Origin: Halarcobacter mediterraneus | Lineage (GTDB): Bacteria; Campylobacterota; Campylobacteria; Campylobacterales; Arcobacteraceae | Length of the DNA stretch: 64,000 nucleotides | Assembly (NCBI RefSeq): GCF_004116625.1 | Contig: NZ_NXIE01000001.1 | Location: 62,001 to 126,000, forward strand | Direction of reading: 5' to 3' | Shown here: piece after piece, positions 40,966 through 50,400 of the stretch | Position numbering within the stretch: position 1 is the stretch's first letter | Layout of the letters: each line of letters starts with the position of its first letter | Made by a program: the position numbers and the translations under genes | The notes under the pieces: model-generated | Databases searched by the model: none | What the model was told of the DNA's origin: nothing | The model's input: only the letters and a program-made list of their open reading frames with translations

Positions 40966-42045
40966 ATGAAAACATCTACCTTTACAAAATCGTTTAGATT
41001 ACTGTCATTAATAGTTTTATTTTTAGGACTTTTTTCAACTTCACTTTTTGCACAATCAAAAAAAGATTTCAAAGTTGCATGGAGTATTTATGTTGGTTGG
41101 ATGCCTTGGGATGTTATTGCCTCACAAAAAATCATGGATAAATGGGCAAATAAATATGGTATTAATGTAGAAATAGTACAAATTAATGATTATATTGAAT
41201 CAATTAATCAATATAGCTCAGGAGAATTTGACGGCTGTGTTATGGCAAATACTGATGCTTTAGGTATTCCTGCTGCTGGTGGTGTTGATTCTACAGCTCT
41301 AATCATTGGAGACTTCTCAAACGGTAATGATGTTGTTATCTCAAAAAATGCAAATTCTATTAAAGACTTAAAAGGCACAAACGTTAACTTAGTTGAGTTA
41401 TCTATCTCACATTATTTATTAGCAAGAGGATTAGAAAAAAATGGTATGTCTGAAAAAGATATTACAGTTGTAAATACAAGTGATGCTGATATGGTTTCTG
41501 CTTATACTACACCACAAGTTACATCAGTTGTAACATGGAAACCACAAGTTAGTGAAATCTTAGCAATGCCAAAAGCAAATAACTTATTTGATAGTTCAAA
41601 AATTCCTGGTGAAATTATTGATTTAATGGTTGTAAATACACAAACTTTAAAAGAAAACCCTGCACTTGGAAAAGCTTTAGTTGGTGCTTGGTATGAAATG
41701 ATGAGTTTAATGAATACTGACACACAAAAAGCAAAAGAGTTAAAATCACTTATGGCAAAAGCTTCAGGGACAGATTTAGCTGGTTTTGAAGATCAATTAA
41801 AAACGACAAATATGTATTATACAGCAGCATCAGCAGTAGAGTTTAATAATAGTAAAGAGATTATTAAAAATATGGAGTTTGTTGCAAAATTTTCATTTGA
41901 CCAAGGACTTTATGGTGAGGGAGCAAGTGATTATACCTTTGTTGGTATTGAATTTCCTAAAGGAAAAGTTATAGGAGATAAAGAAAATATTAAATTAAGA
42001 TTTGATGATACATATATGAAAATGGCAGCAGACGGAAAGCTGTAG
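40966..42045 (+). CDS. ABC transporter substrate-binding protein for guanidine
   Basis: A 359-residue periplasmic protein of the NMT1/SsuA-like type. The ATG at 40966 follows TTTAGGAGAAATCAGG and starts a signal peptide (about 1-30, ending LFAQS); an ATG further upstream at 40933 falls inside the riboswitch 3' region. WSIYVGWMPWDVIASQKIM and YIESINQYSSGEFDGCVMAN are typical of this group, which is found in urea-carboxylase/guanidine clusters. First gene behind the guanidine-I riboswitch. Confidence 0.92.
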   Translation: MKTSTFTKSFRLLSLIVLFLGLFSTSLFAQSKKDFKVAWSIYVGWMPWDVIASQKIMDKWANKYGINVEIVQINDYIESINQYSSGEFDGCVMANTDALGIPAAGGVDSTALIIGDFSNGNDVVISKNANSIKDLKGTNVNLVELSISHYLLARGLEKNGMSEKDITVVNTSDADMVSAYTTPQVTSVVTWKPQVSEILAMPKANNLFDSSKIPGEIIDLMVVNTQTLKENPALGKALVGAWYEMMSLMNTDTQKAKELKSLMAKASGTDLAGFEDQLKTTNMYYTAASAVEFNNSKEIIKNMEFVAKFSFDQGLYGEGASDYTFVGIEFPKGKVIGDKENIKLRFDDTYMKMAADGKL

Positions 42046-42057
42046 TTAGGATAACTA

Positions 42058-42870
42058 ATGAAAAGATTAATAAACCAAGTCCCTTCAAAGACAACTAACT
42101 TGTTTTTAGGGCTATTACCTTTTTTATTGATAGCGATAGTTTATATAAGTTCTTCAAATGCGAGATTGGCTGAGAACCCAAATGATAAATTATTACCCTC
42201 AATAGAAAAGAGTATAAACTCTATGAGTAAGTTGGCTTTTGAAAAGAGTAAAAGAAGTGGAGAATATGTGTTATTGAATGATACTCTTTCTAGTTTAAAA
42301 AGATTAGCTATGGGAGTAGGAATTAGTGCTTTATTTGCTCTTTTAGTTGGGGTTACTATAGGGATTATTCCTTATGTGACTTCAACTGTTTCACCTTTAA
42401 TTTGGTTCTTTTCATTAGTTCCAACTATGGCTTTATTGCCTATTTTATTTATAGTATTTGGTCTAGGAGAGGTTTCTAAAGTGGTGTTAATCATTTTAGG
42501 AATTGCTCCAATTATGACAAGAGAAATTTACCAAAGGGTAAAAGAAATACCAAGTGAACAAATCATAAAGGTTCAAACACTTGGTGCTAATACTTGGCAG
42601 ATTATCATAAGAGTTATAACTCCTCAGATTTTACCAAGATTAATTGATGCAATAAGATTGACTTTAGGAACTGCATGGATTTTTTTAATTTCAGCAGAAG
42701 CAATTGCAGCAACTGAAGGTTTAGGATATAGAATCTTTTTGGTTAGAAGATATTTAGCTATGGATGTAATTTTACCTTATGTTCTTTGGATCACATTGTT
42801 GGCTTTCTTAATAGATTTTATTTTAAGAATTTTTAACCAAAGATTGTTTCCTTGGTTTGGTAAGGAATAA
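42058..42870 (+). CDS. ABC transporter permease for guanidine
   Basis: A 270-residue inner-membrane protein with about six helices. The EAA loop that docks to the ATPase is visible as VQTLGANTWQIIIRVITPQIL (abridged), followed by AEAIAATEGLGYRIFLVRRYL. It belongs to the SsuC/TauC/NrtB-like permeases. It sits 12 bases after the binding-protein gene and two bases before the ATPase gene. Confidence 0.93.
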   Translation: MKRLINQVPSKTTNLFLGLLPFLLIAIVYISSSNARLAENPNDKLLPSIEKSINSMSKLAFEKSKRSGEYVLLNDTLSSLKRLAMGVGISALFALLVGVTIGIIPYVTSTVSPLIWFFSLVPTMALLPILFIVFGLGEVSKVVLIILGIAPIMTREIYQRVKEIPSEQIIKVQTLGANTWQIIIRVITPQILPRLIDAIRLTLGTAWIFLISAEAIAATEGLGYRIFLVRRYLAMDVILPYVLWITLLAFLIDFILRIFNQRLFPWFGKE

Positions 42871-42872
42871 CT

Positions 42873-43613
42873 ATGAATCTAGTAGAAGCAAAAAATATAT
42901 GGAAAATATATGGTGATAGTATAGTTTTGGAAAATTTGAATTTTTCTATGAAAGAGGGTGAATTTTGTACTTTAGTTGGACCTTCAGGGTGTGGAAAAAC
43001 AACATTTTTAAGAATGCTTTTAGGAGTAGAGAATCCAACAAAAGGGAAACTGTTTTTTGAAGGAAATGATTACCCTCAAGAACCTAGTGATGAAAGGGGT
43101 ATCGTTTTTCAACGATATTCTACTTTAAGTCATTTAAATGTAATTGATAATGTAATTATTGGTTTAGAGTTTGAATCTTCTAAGTTTTTTGGAAAACTTT
43201 TTGGAAGCAAAAAGAAAGAAGCTTATGAAAAAGCCGAAGAAATTTTAAAAGCAGTAGGTCTGCAAGATGCAAGAAATAAATTTCCCCATGAATTAAGTGG
43301 AGGAATGAAACAAAGGTTATCAATAGCTCAGTCTTTAGTTAAAAAACCAAAGCTTTTACTTCTAGATGAACCTTTTGGAGCATTAGATCCAGGTATAAGT
43401 TTAGATATGCATGAATTACTTTTAGATATACACTCAAAGTTAAACTTTGGAGTTGTGATGGTAACCCATGATATAAGTGAAGCTTTTAAATTAGGAACAA
43501 GAGTTTTAGTATTTGATAAAGTGAAAGTTGATGAAAAATATCCAAATAGATATGGGTCAACAATAGTTAATGATATAGATTCTAGTAAGGAAAGAAAGAA
43601 TGTTAAGAAGTGA
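42873..43613 (+). CDS. ABC transporter ATPase for guanidine
   Basis: A 246-residue ABC ATPase of the SsuB/TauB/NrtD type. Walker A is GPSGCGKTT, the Q loop VFQRYSTL, the signature LSGGMKQRLSIAQ, Walker B LLLDEPFGALD, and the switch VTHDISEA. Its last 14 bases overlap the next gene, which has its ribosome site inside this frame. Confidence 0.96.
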   Translation: MNLVEAKNIWKIYGDSIVLENLNFSMKEGEFCTLVGPSGCGKTTFLRMLLGVENPTKGKLFFEGNDYPQEPSDERGIVFQRYSTLSHLNVIDNVIIGLEFESSKFFGKLFGSKKKEAYEKAEEILKAVGLQDARNKFPHELSGGMKQRLSIAQSLVKKPKLLLLDEPFGALDPGISLDMHELLLDIHSKLNFGVVMVTHDISEAFKLGTRVLVFDKVKVDEKYPNRYGSTIVNDIDSSKERKNVKK

Positions 43614-44322
43614 TAAAGTTGTATTAAGTGAGACCTTACCTTCAAGTGTAAAATGGTCAAAAATTATAAAAAGAGGTCAAACAGTAAGATTAAAAGCCTT
43701 AGGTGAAAATGCCAGTTTAAGTGCAATGTTTTATAACGCTTTTAATACAGCAGAGAGATTTAATAGTGCTGATACAGTTAAGGTTCAATGGAACGCTTTT
43801 TTAGGTAAAGGAAAAGTTCTTTTATCTGAAATGGGAAGAGTTCTTTTTGCAGTTACTGATGATACAACTGATGGATTATTAGATGTATTAGGTGGTATTA
43901 GTAATGAAAGAGTTATTAAAGAAAATTTTGGTGGAGAAGCAACTTATCAAAGTTGTAGAAATGGATATCATAAATCAGATAAAGAGAATTTTTTAATTGA
44001 ACTTGGAAAATATGGAATGACAAAAAAAGATTTAATAGAAGCTCTTAATCTGTTTAGAAAAGTTGATGTAAAAGATGGTTCAAAATTGGTTTTAAATGAA
44101 AGAACTGCAAAAGAGGGTGAATATATTGAGTTAACTGCTCATATGGATATTTTACTTATTTTATCAAATACCCCACATGCAATGGATAAAAGTGGAGTTT
44201 ATAATTCAAGTGATGTTGAAATTACTATTTTTGAAAGTGTTGAAATCAAAGATGACGATTATCTTGATTATTCAGAAGAGGCTAAAAGAGGCTTTATTAA
44301 TACTAATAGATATTTTGTATAA
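43600..44322 (+). CDS. Urea-carboxylase-associated protein 1, carboxyguanidine deiminase subunit (DUF1989)
   Basis: A 240-residue DUF1989 protein that starts inside the ATPase gene behind AAGGAAAGAAAG. In characterised guanidine operons this family forms, with its paralogue next door, the heteromeric CgdAB carboxyguanidine deiminase, which yields allophanate and ammonia. Shared residues with the neighbour include KIIKRGQTVRL, DVLGGISNE and YQSCRNGYHK, where the Cys is the conserved metal ligand. Assignment to the first subunit is by length and order. Confidence 0.88.
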   Translation: MLRSDKVVLSETLPSSVKWSKIIKRGQTVRLKALGENASLSAMFYNAFNTAERFNSADTVKVQWNAFLGKGKVLLSEMGRVLFAVTDDTTDGLLDVLGGISNERVIKENFGGEATYQSCRNGYHKSDKENFLIELGKYGMTKKDLIEALNLFRKVDVKDGSKLVLNERTAKEGEYIELTAHMDILLILSNTPHAMDKSGVYNSSDVEITIFESVEIKDDDYLDYSEEAKRGFINTNRYFV

Positions 44323-44331
44323 GGATTTAAG

Positions 44332-44952
44332 ATGTCAAAAAATATAGAAAATGCAATTTATAATGAAAAACTACCATCAGGACTTCCTTGGGGAAAAGTT
44401 ATAAAAAAAGGTCAAACATTTAGAATAGTTGATTTAGAAGGTTGTCAAGCGGTTGATACACTTTTTTATAATGCTAATAATGTAAATGATAGATATAGTG
44501 CAACAGATACAATTAGAGAGCAAGGTAGTATTTTTATAACAACTGGAACAAAACTTTTAAGTAGTGATGATAATGTTTTAATGGAAATTGTTGAAGATAC
44601 TTGTGGAAATCATGATACTTTAGGTGGACATTGTAGTGCTGAAAGTAACTCTGTTAGGTTTGGACTTGATAAAAAATATATGCATTCTTGTAGAGATAAC
44701 TATTTAACTATTGTTTCACAGCTTGAGATGAATCCAAAAGATATTACAAATAATATAAACTTTTTTATGAATGTTCCAGTAGAGGAAGATGGTCATTTAG
44801 CAATTGTTGATGGTATTTCAAAACCAGGAGATTATATTGAGATGGAAGCACAAATGGATACATTAGTTTTAATTTCAAATTGTCCTCAATTAAATAATCC
44901 TTGTAATGGATATAACCCAACACCTATTCAATTAATTATTTGGGATAAATAG
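44332..44952 (+). CDS. Urea-carboxylase-associated protein 2, carboxyguanidine deiminase subunit (DUF1989)
   Basis: A 206-residue paralogue of the preceding protein. Motifs: GKVIKKGQTFRIVDLEGCQA, GNHDTLGGHCSAESN, YMHSCRDNYL and GDYIEMEAQMD. The extra histidine and cysteine in the GGHCSAE region are typical of the second, likely catalytic, subunit. It follows nine bases after subunit 1. A weak terminator-like hairpin lies between it and the carboxylase gene. Confidence 0.88.
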   Translation: MSKNIENAIYNEKLPSGLPWGKVIKKGQTFRIVDLEGCQAVDTLFYNANNVNDRYSATDTIREQGSIFITTGTKLLSSDDNVLMEIVEDTCGNHDTLGGHCSAESNSVRFGLDKKYMHSCRDNYLTIVSQLEMNPKDITNNINFFMNVPVEEDGHLAIVDGISKPGDYIEMEAQMDTLVLISNCPQLNNPCNGYNPTPIQLIIWDK

Positions 44953-45003
44953 TTTGTATATTTTTTATATAAGAACTATTTATTAAATAATAAAAAACAA
45001 CAC

Positions 45004-45023
45004 AAAAACAACACTGTTTTTTT
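45004..45023 (+). terminator. Weak hairpin with T-run between deiminase and carboxylase genes
   Basis: AAAAACA-ACAC-TGTTTTT followed by more T. It is mostly A:T pairs, so it may only lower read-through into the carboxylase gene. The 102-base gap here is the largest within the operon. Confidence 0.35.
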
Positions 45024-45054
45024 ATACTTAATAAAAATTATGAAAAGAGGAAAA

Positions 45055-48000
45055 ATGTTTAAAAGAGTATTGATTGCAAATAGAGCAGAAATTGCAAATA
45101 GAGTTATTAAGACATTAAAAAATATGGGAATTGAATCTGTAGTTATTTATAGTGAAGCAGATAAACATGCCTCATTTGTAATGAATTCAGATATAGCCGT
45201 ACCATTACATGGAATATCTTTGAATGAAACCTACCTAGATTTTAAAAAGATTATTAATATTTGTAAAGAGTATGAAGTAGATGCAATACATCCAGGGTAT
45301 GGATTTTTAAGTGAAAATGTAGAGTTTGTAAAAGAGTGTGAAAAAAACGGCATTGTTTTTATAGGACCAGATTCTAAGCATATTGAAGATTTTGGTTTAA
45401 AACATACTGCAAGAAAAATTGCCAAAGATAATGGTGTACCATTGTTAGAAGGAAGTGAACTATTAAGCAGTTTAGATGAAGCCAAAACAACAGCTAATAC
45501 GATTGGATATCCTGTGATGTTAAAAAGTACTGCTGGAGGTGGTGGTATTGGTATGAAACTTTGTTTCGATGAAGAAGAGCTTGTTTCTGCCTTTGATAGT
45601 GTAATAAAACTTGCAGGTTCCAACTTTAGTAATAGTGGTGTCTTCTTAGAAAAATATATTCAAACTGCACGACACATTGAGGTACAAATCTTTGGTGATG
45701 GACAAAGAAATGTAAAAACATTAGGTGAAAGAGATTGTTCTATTCAAAGAAGAAATCAAAAAGTTATTGAAGAGACACCAGCCCCAAACTTAAGTGATGA
45801 TTTAAGAGAGCAACTTTTTGAAGCTTCAAGAAAACTAGCCCTTGCCGTAAACTATAAAAGTGCAGGAACAGTTGAGTATATCTATGATACCCAAACACAA
45901 AAGTTTTACTTCTTAGAAGTAAATACAAGACTGCAAGTTGAACATGGTATTACTGAAGAAGTTTGCGAGGTTGATTTAGTTGAGTGGATGGTACGAATTG
46001 CAGCAGGTGATAATACACCATTGCTTGAGTATAATCACAATCCCAAAGGTCATGCTATTGAAGTTAGGGTATATGCTGAGGATGCCAGCAAAAACTTTCA
46101 ACCTAGTACTGGACTTATTACAAAAGTGGAGTTTCCAAGTGATATTAGGTGTGATTCATGGATAGAGGACGGATGTGAAGTAAGCCCTTTTTATGATCCC
46201 TTATTAGCAAAACTGATTGTTGTAAGTGAAACTAGAGAAGAGAATATCTCAAAACTACAAGAGGTTTTAAAACAAAGTAGAATTTATGGGATTGAATCAA
46301 ACTTAACGTACTTAGAGCACATCTCAAAAGAGCAGTTTTTTACAAATACTTCATTTTATACAAAAGTCTTAGATAGTTTTGAATACAAGCCTTGTAAAGT
46401 GGATGTCTTAAAATCGGGTACTTTAACGACTATTCAAGATTATCCTGCACGTCAAGGGTATTGGGCTGTTGGTATTCCACCATCAGGTGCAATGGACAGT
46501 TTGACACCAAGACTTTTAAATAAGCTTCTTAACAATGATGAGAATGCATCATTTATTGAGATGACATTTATGGGTGCAACTTATAATTTCAGACAAGCAA
46601 CTACCATTGCTATTGGTGGAGCAAATATGCAAGCAAAACTAAATGGCGAAGAGATAAATATGTATGAGCCAATTAGTGTAAATGAAAATGATATTTTAGA
46701 GTTTAAAAAAGTTATTGGAAATGGAAATAGAACTTACTTAGCAATCACAGGTGGATTTGATGTAGCAAAATATTTAGGAAGTGCTTCAACTTTTACTCTT
46801 GGAGAGTTTGGTGGACATGGTGGAAGAGCTTTAAAAGCAGGAGATGTATTAAGCTTTAATGCAACAAAACAAAAAGAGTTTACACCACTTCAAGATCAAA
46901 CACAACTTACTGATGAATGGGAAATAGGTGTGGTATATGGACCACATGGAAGTCCAGATTTTTTTACTCATGAAGATATTAAAATGTTTTTTGAAAGCTC
47001 TTGGGAAGTACACTTTAATTCAAGTAGGACAGGTGTAAGACTTATTGGTCCAACTCCATCTTGGGCTAGAAAAGATGGTGGAGAAGCTGGATTACACCCT
47101 TCAAATATCCATGATAATGCCTATGCCTTTGGAAGTATAGATTTTACAGGAGATATTCCAATCATTTTGGGACCTGATGGTCCAAGTCTTGGGGGTTTTG
47201 TATGCCCTGTAACAATTGTCTCATGTGAATTATATAAAATTGGACAAGTTAAAGCAGGAGATAAAATCAAGTTTAAACCAATAAGTTTAGAAAATGCAGA
47301 TAAAATGGTTAAAGCTTATGAAGAAGCTATTACTTTAAATAAAAATTTACCTAAATTGGATGATTATATTATAGACTTTGATGAAAAGGTAGAGAGTCCT
47401 ATTGTAGAAAAACTTAACTATAATGAATTAAATATGGATATTATAATAAGAGCTGCAGGGAATGAATTTTTATTGGTTGAAGCAGGAGAACTTAAACTAG
47501 ATATCGAGCTTAGATTATTTATTCATGCTTTAATGGGCTATATTGAAGAAAAAAATTTAACTGGAATAATTGATTTAACTCCTGGTATTAGAAGTTTACA
47601 AATCCATTTTAATTCTCAAGTTATTAGTAGAAAGTTAGTTATAAAAACAATAATATCTGGAATTAGTTCTTTAAGAGATATTGAAAATTTAGAGGTAGAT
47701 TCTAGAACAGTTTGGCTTCCACTATCTTGGAATGACCCTTCAATTCAACTAGCTATTAATAAATATCAACAAGTGGTACGCCCTGATGCACCTTGGTGTC
47801 CTTCAAATATTGAGTTTATAAGAAGAATAAATGGACTTAAAGAGCAAGAAGAAGTTAAAGATATAATATTAAGTGCAGATTATTTGGTTATGGGATTGGG
47901 CGATGTGTATTTAGGTGCACCAGTTGCAACACCACTAGATCCTGCACAAAGATTAGTTACTACTAAATATAACCCAGCAAGGACTTGGACAGCACAAAAT

Positions 48001-48651
48001 TCTGTGGGTATTGGTGGTGCATATATGTGTGTGTATGGAATGGAAAGTCCTGGAGGATATCAACTTTTTGGAAGAACCTTACAAATGTGGAATACTTATA
48101 GACAAACTAAAGAATTTAGTAAACCTTGGTTACTTAGATTTTTTGACCAAGTTAAGTTTTATCTTGTTTCTAGCGAAGAATTACACGAAATTAGAGAAAA
48201 ATTTTTATATGGGAAATATCCTTTAACTATAGAACATAAAAGTTTCAAATTAAAAGAACATAAAGAGTTTTTAGTTAAAAATAAAACTAGACAAAAAAAT
48301 TTCCAAACAATAAGGGGAAAAGCCTTTGAAGATGAAAGGTTAATGTGGAAAGAGAAAGGTTTAGATAAATTTACTCCTAAAGCTGAAACCATAGAAGAGA
48401 AAGAACAATTAATTTTAGCAGCTGATGAAGAAGTTGTTGAATCAATCATGTCTGGAAATATCTGGAAAATTGAAGTAAAAGCTGGAGATAAGGTAGAAGC
48501 AGGTGAAGTTTTAGTGGTACTTGAATCTATGAAAATGGAAGTAGATATAGAAGCAGAAGTTTCTGGAACTATTACTAAAATATTATATAAAGAGGGTGAT
48601 AATATAGAAAGTGGAGATATTTTAGTAGTTATAAAAAAGGATGAAAAATGA
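45055..48651 (+). CDS. Biotin-dependent guanidine/urea carboxylase
   Basis: A 1198-residue multi-domain carboxylase. The ATG at 45055 follows AAAAGAGGAAAA; an ATG five codons earlier is less well placed. Order: biotin carboxylase (about 1-450; GERDCSIQRRNQKVIEE), KipA/AHS2-like and KipI/AHS1-like carboxyltransferase domains (about 460-750 and 790-1080; GYWAVGIPPSGAMDSL and LTPGIRSLQIHF), then the biotinyl domain with VLESMKMEVD near residue 1160. It makes carboxyguanidine or allophanate from guanidine or urea. The riboswitch and the DUF1989 genes point to guanidine as the physiological substrate. Confidence 0.95.
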   Translation: MFKRVLIANRAEIANRVIKTLKNMGIESVVIYSEADKHASFVMNSDIAVPLHGISLNETYLDFKKIINICKEYEVDAIHPGYGFLSENVEFVKECEKNGIVFIGPDSKHIEDFGLKHTARKIAKDNGVPLLEGSELLSSLDEAKTTANTIGYPVMLKSTAGGGGIGMKLCFDEEELVSAFDSVIKLAGSNFSNSGVFLEKYIQTARHIEVQIFGDGQRNVKTLGERDCSIQRRNQKVIEETPAPNLSDDLREQLFEASRKLALAVNYKSAGTVEYIYDTQTQKFYFLEVNTRLQVEHGITEEVCEVDLVEWMVRIAAGDNTPLLEYNHNPKGHAIEVRVYAEDASKNFQPSTGLITKVEFPSDIRCDSWIEDGCEVSPFYDPLLAKLIVVSETREENISKLQEVLKQSRIYGIESNLTYLEHISKEQFFTNTSFYTKVLDSFEYKPCKVDVLKSGTLTTIQDYPARQGYWAVGIPPSGAMDSLTPRLLNKLLNNDENASFIEMTFMGATYNFRQATTIAIGGANMQAKLNGEEINMYEPISVNENDILEFKKVIGNGNRTYLAITGGFDVAKYLGSASTFTLGEFGGHGGRALKAGDVLSFNATKQKEFTPLQDQTQLTDEWEIGVVYGPHGSPDFFTHEDIKMFFESSWEVHFNSSRTGVRLIGPTPSWARKDGGEAGLHPSNIHDNAYAFGSIDFTGDIPIILGPDGPSLGGFVCPVTIVSCELYKIGQVKAGDKIKFKPISLENADKMVKAYEEAITLNKNLPKLDDYIIDFDEKVESPIVEKLNYNELNMDIIIRAAGNEFLLVEAGELKLDIELRLFIHALMGYIEEKNLTGIIDLTPGIRSLQIHFNSQVISRKLVIKTIISGISSLRDIENLEVDSRTVWLPLSWNDPSIQLAINKYQQVVRPDAPWCPSNIEFIRRINGLKEQEEVKDIILSADYLVMGLGDVYLGAPVATPLDPAQRLVTTKYNPARTWTAQNSVGIGGAYMCVYGMESPGGYQLFGRTLQMWNTYRQTKEFSKPWLLRFFDQVKFYLVSSEELHEIREKFLYGKYPLTIEHKSFKLKEHKEFLVKNKTRQKNFQTIRGKAFEDERLMWKEKGLDKFTPKAETIEEKEQLILAADEEVVESIMSGNIWKIEVKAGDKVEAGEVLVVLESMKMEVDIEAEVSGTITKILYKEGDNIESGDILVVIKKDEK

Positions 48652-49979
48652 ATTTAAATATCGAACTTCTAAGAGAAAAATATCTAAGTGGTGAGCTTAA
48701 AGTAGAAAAAGTAATCTCTTCTATTTTTGAAAAAATAGAGCAAACAAAAAATTATAATATTTGGATTTATACTTTAAATAAGCAGGAGTTAGAGCCATAT
48801 TTAAAAAATTTAAAAACTAAAAAAATTGAAGATTTGCCATTATATGGAATCCCTTTTGCCATAAAAGATAATATAAACTTAGAAAATATTCCTACAACAG
48901 CTGCTTGTAAAGAGTATAAATATATTCCAAAACAATCTGCTTTTGTAGTAAAACAATTAATTGAAGCTGGTGCAATTCCAATAGGAAAAACAAATTTGGA
49001 TCAATTTGCAACAGGACTTGTTGGAACAAGGAGTGATTATGGTGAGTGTAAAAACTCTATAAATCCTGAGTATATTTCAGGTGGCTCAAGTTCTGGAAGT
49101 GCGGTAAGTGTTGCTTTAGAAATGGCAAGTTTTTCTTTAGGAACTGATACAGCAGGTTCAGGAAGAGTTCCAGCTGCTTTTAATAACTTAATTGGAGTAA
49201 AAGCAACTAAAGGAGTTATTAGTACATCAGGAGTTGTTCCTGCTTGTAGAAGTTTGGATTGTGTTACTATTTTTGCAAAGACATTAAGTGAGGCAAAAAC
49301 TGTTTTTAATGTGGCAAATAAATATGACAAAGAAGATATTTATAGTAGAGTTTATACTCCTTCAATTAAAAAAGCAAAAAAAGAGTTTACTTTTGCAATA
49401 CCCAAAAAAGAGAATTTAGAATTTTTTGGTGATGAAAAAGCAAAAGATTTATATATAAAAGCAGTTGAAAAGTTTGAGTCTTTAGGTGCAACAGCAGTTG
49501 AAATAGATTTTGAACCATTTATTGAAAGTGCAAATTTACTTTATAGTGGACCTTGGGTAACTGAAAGATATATTGCAATAAAAGATATGATTACAAATCA
49601 TGAGGAAACTGTAAATAAAACAGTTGGAACTATTGTTAAAAGTGGTGAAAAAATAGATGCTATAAACTATTTTGAATCAGAGTATATTTTGAAAAAAAAT
49701 AGAAAATATGTTGATGAGGTATTAGAAAAGTTTGATTTTATATTAACTCCTACAACTGGAACAATATATAAAATTGCTGAGGTAAATGCAAATCCAATAC
49801 AACTTAATACAAATCTTGGATATTACACAAACTTTATGAATTTACTTGATTTAAGTGCTATTGCACTTCCAGCTGGATTTAGAAAAAATAAACTTCCTTT
49901 TGGTGTAACAATAGTTGGTGATAATTTTGATGAAGAACTACTATTTGAATATTCTTCAAGATATTTATCAAAGGATTAA
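48648..49979 (+). CDS. Allophanate hydrolase, amidase-domain protein
   Basis: A 443-residue amidase-signature enzyme overlapping the carboxylase gene by four bases. The catalytic triad elements are visible: Lys in FAIKDNINL and the serines in ISGGSSSGSAVSVA with GTDTAGSGRVPAAF. It hydrolyses allophanate towards ammonia and CO2. Full-length AtzF/TrzF-type hydrolases have about 600 residues with a C-terminal domain; here the protein ends after the amidase domain and that C-domain is a separate gene. Confidence 0.92.
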   Translation: MNLNIELLREKYLSGELKVEKVISSIFEKIEQTKNYNIWIYTLNKQELEPYLKNLKTKKIEDLPLYGIPFAIKDNINLENIPTTAACKEYKYIPKQSAFVVKQLIEAGAIPIGKTNLDQFATGLVGTRSDYGECKNSINPEYISGGSSSGSAVSVALEMASFSLGTDTAGSGRVPAAFNNLIGVKATKGVISTSGVVPACRSLDCVTIFAKTLSEAKTVFNVANKYDKEDIYSRVYTPSIKKAKKEFTFAIPKKENLEFFGDEKAKDLYIKAVEKFESLGATAVEIDFEPFIESANLLYSGPWVTERYIAIKDMITNHEETVNKTVGTIVKSGEKIDAINYFESEYILKKNRKYVDEVLEKFDFILTPTTGTIYKIAEVNANPIQLNTNLGYYTNFMNLLDLSAIALPAGFRKNKLPFGVTIVGDNFDEELLFEYSSRYLSKD

Positions 49980-49981
49980 TT

Positions 49982-50371
49982 ATGCAAGAAGATGAAATTT
50001 TAGTAGGTGTTTGTGGTGCTCATATGAGTGGCTTAGCATTAAACTGGCAATTAGTTGAACTTGATGCAAAATTTGTTAAAAAAACACAAACAAAAAAAGG
50101 TTATAGACTTTTTGTATTAGAAAATAAAGACCCTATAAGACCAGGTATGATTTATGACAGCTCAAGTAGTTCTCAAATAGAGCTTGAAGTGTGGTCAATT
50201 AAGGTTGAAAACTTTGGAAAATTTATGAAGCAAATTGCTTCTCCTCTTTGTATAGGAAGTGTTTTTTTAGAAGATGACTCTTATGTTTATGGATTTTTAT
50301 GTGAGGCAGATTTTTTAAAAGATGCCAAAGAGATAAGTGAGTTAAAGAGTTGGAGAAATTTTTTAAAGTAA
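49982..50371 (+). CDS. Stand-alone allophanate hydrolase C-terminal domain
   Basis: A 129-residue protein matching the C-terminal domain of allophanate hydrolases: VGVCGAHMSGLALNWQLVEL, YRLFVLENKDPIRPGMI, and GFLCEADFL. It has its own ATG behind AAGGATTAAT, two bases after the amidase stop, with intact frames on both sides, so it looks like a true gene split rather than a frameshift. In AtzF the equivalent domain performs a decarboxylation-type step on N-carboxycarbamate. Last gene of the guanidine operon. Confidence 0.87.
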   Translation: MQEDEILVGVCGAHMSGLALNWQLVELDAKFVKKTQTKKGYRLFVLENKDPIRPGMIYDSSSSSQIELEVWSIKVENFGKFMKQIASPLCIGSVFLEDDSYVYGFLCEADFLKDAKEISELKSWRNFLK

Positions 50372-50400
50372 AATAAAAACTCATTAAGAGTTTTTATTTT
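50370..50400. terminator. Bidirectional terminator, guanidine operon / oor operon
   Basis: A 13-bp perfect stem (AAAATAAAAACTC with GAGTTTTTATTTT, five-base loop) lies between the allophanate hydrolase C-domain gene and the convergent oorC stop codon. Confidence 0.85.

Noticed and set aside
48011-48226. Plus-strand frame of 71 codons within the carboxylase gene
   Set aside because: It is out of frame in a well-conserved carboxyltransferase region and has no independent start signals.
49960-49990. Frameshift or assembly error between the allophanate hydrolase parts
   Set aside because: Both frames have proper start, stop and ribosome site, and no bases look duplicated or missing; kept as a gene split, though a raw-read check would settle it.
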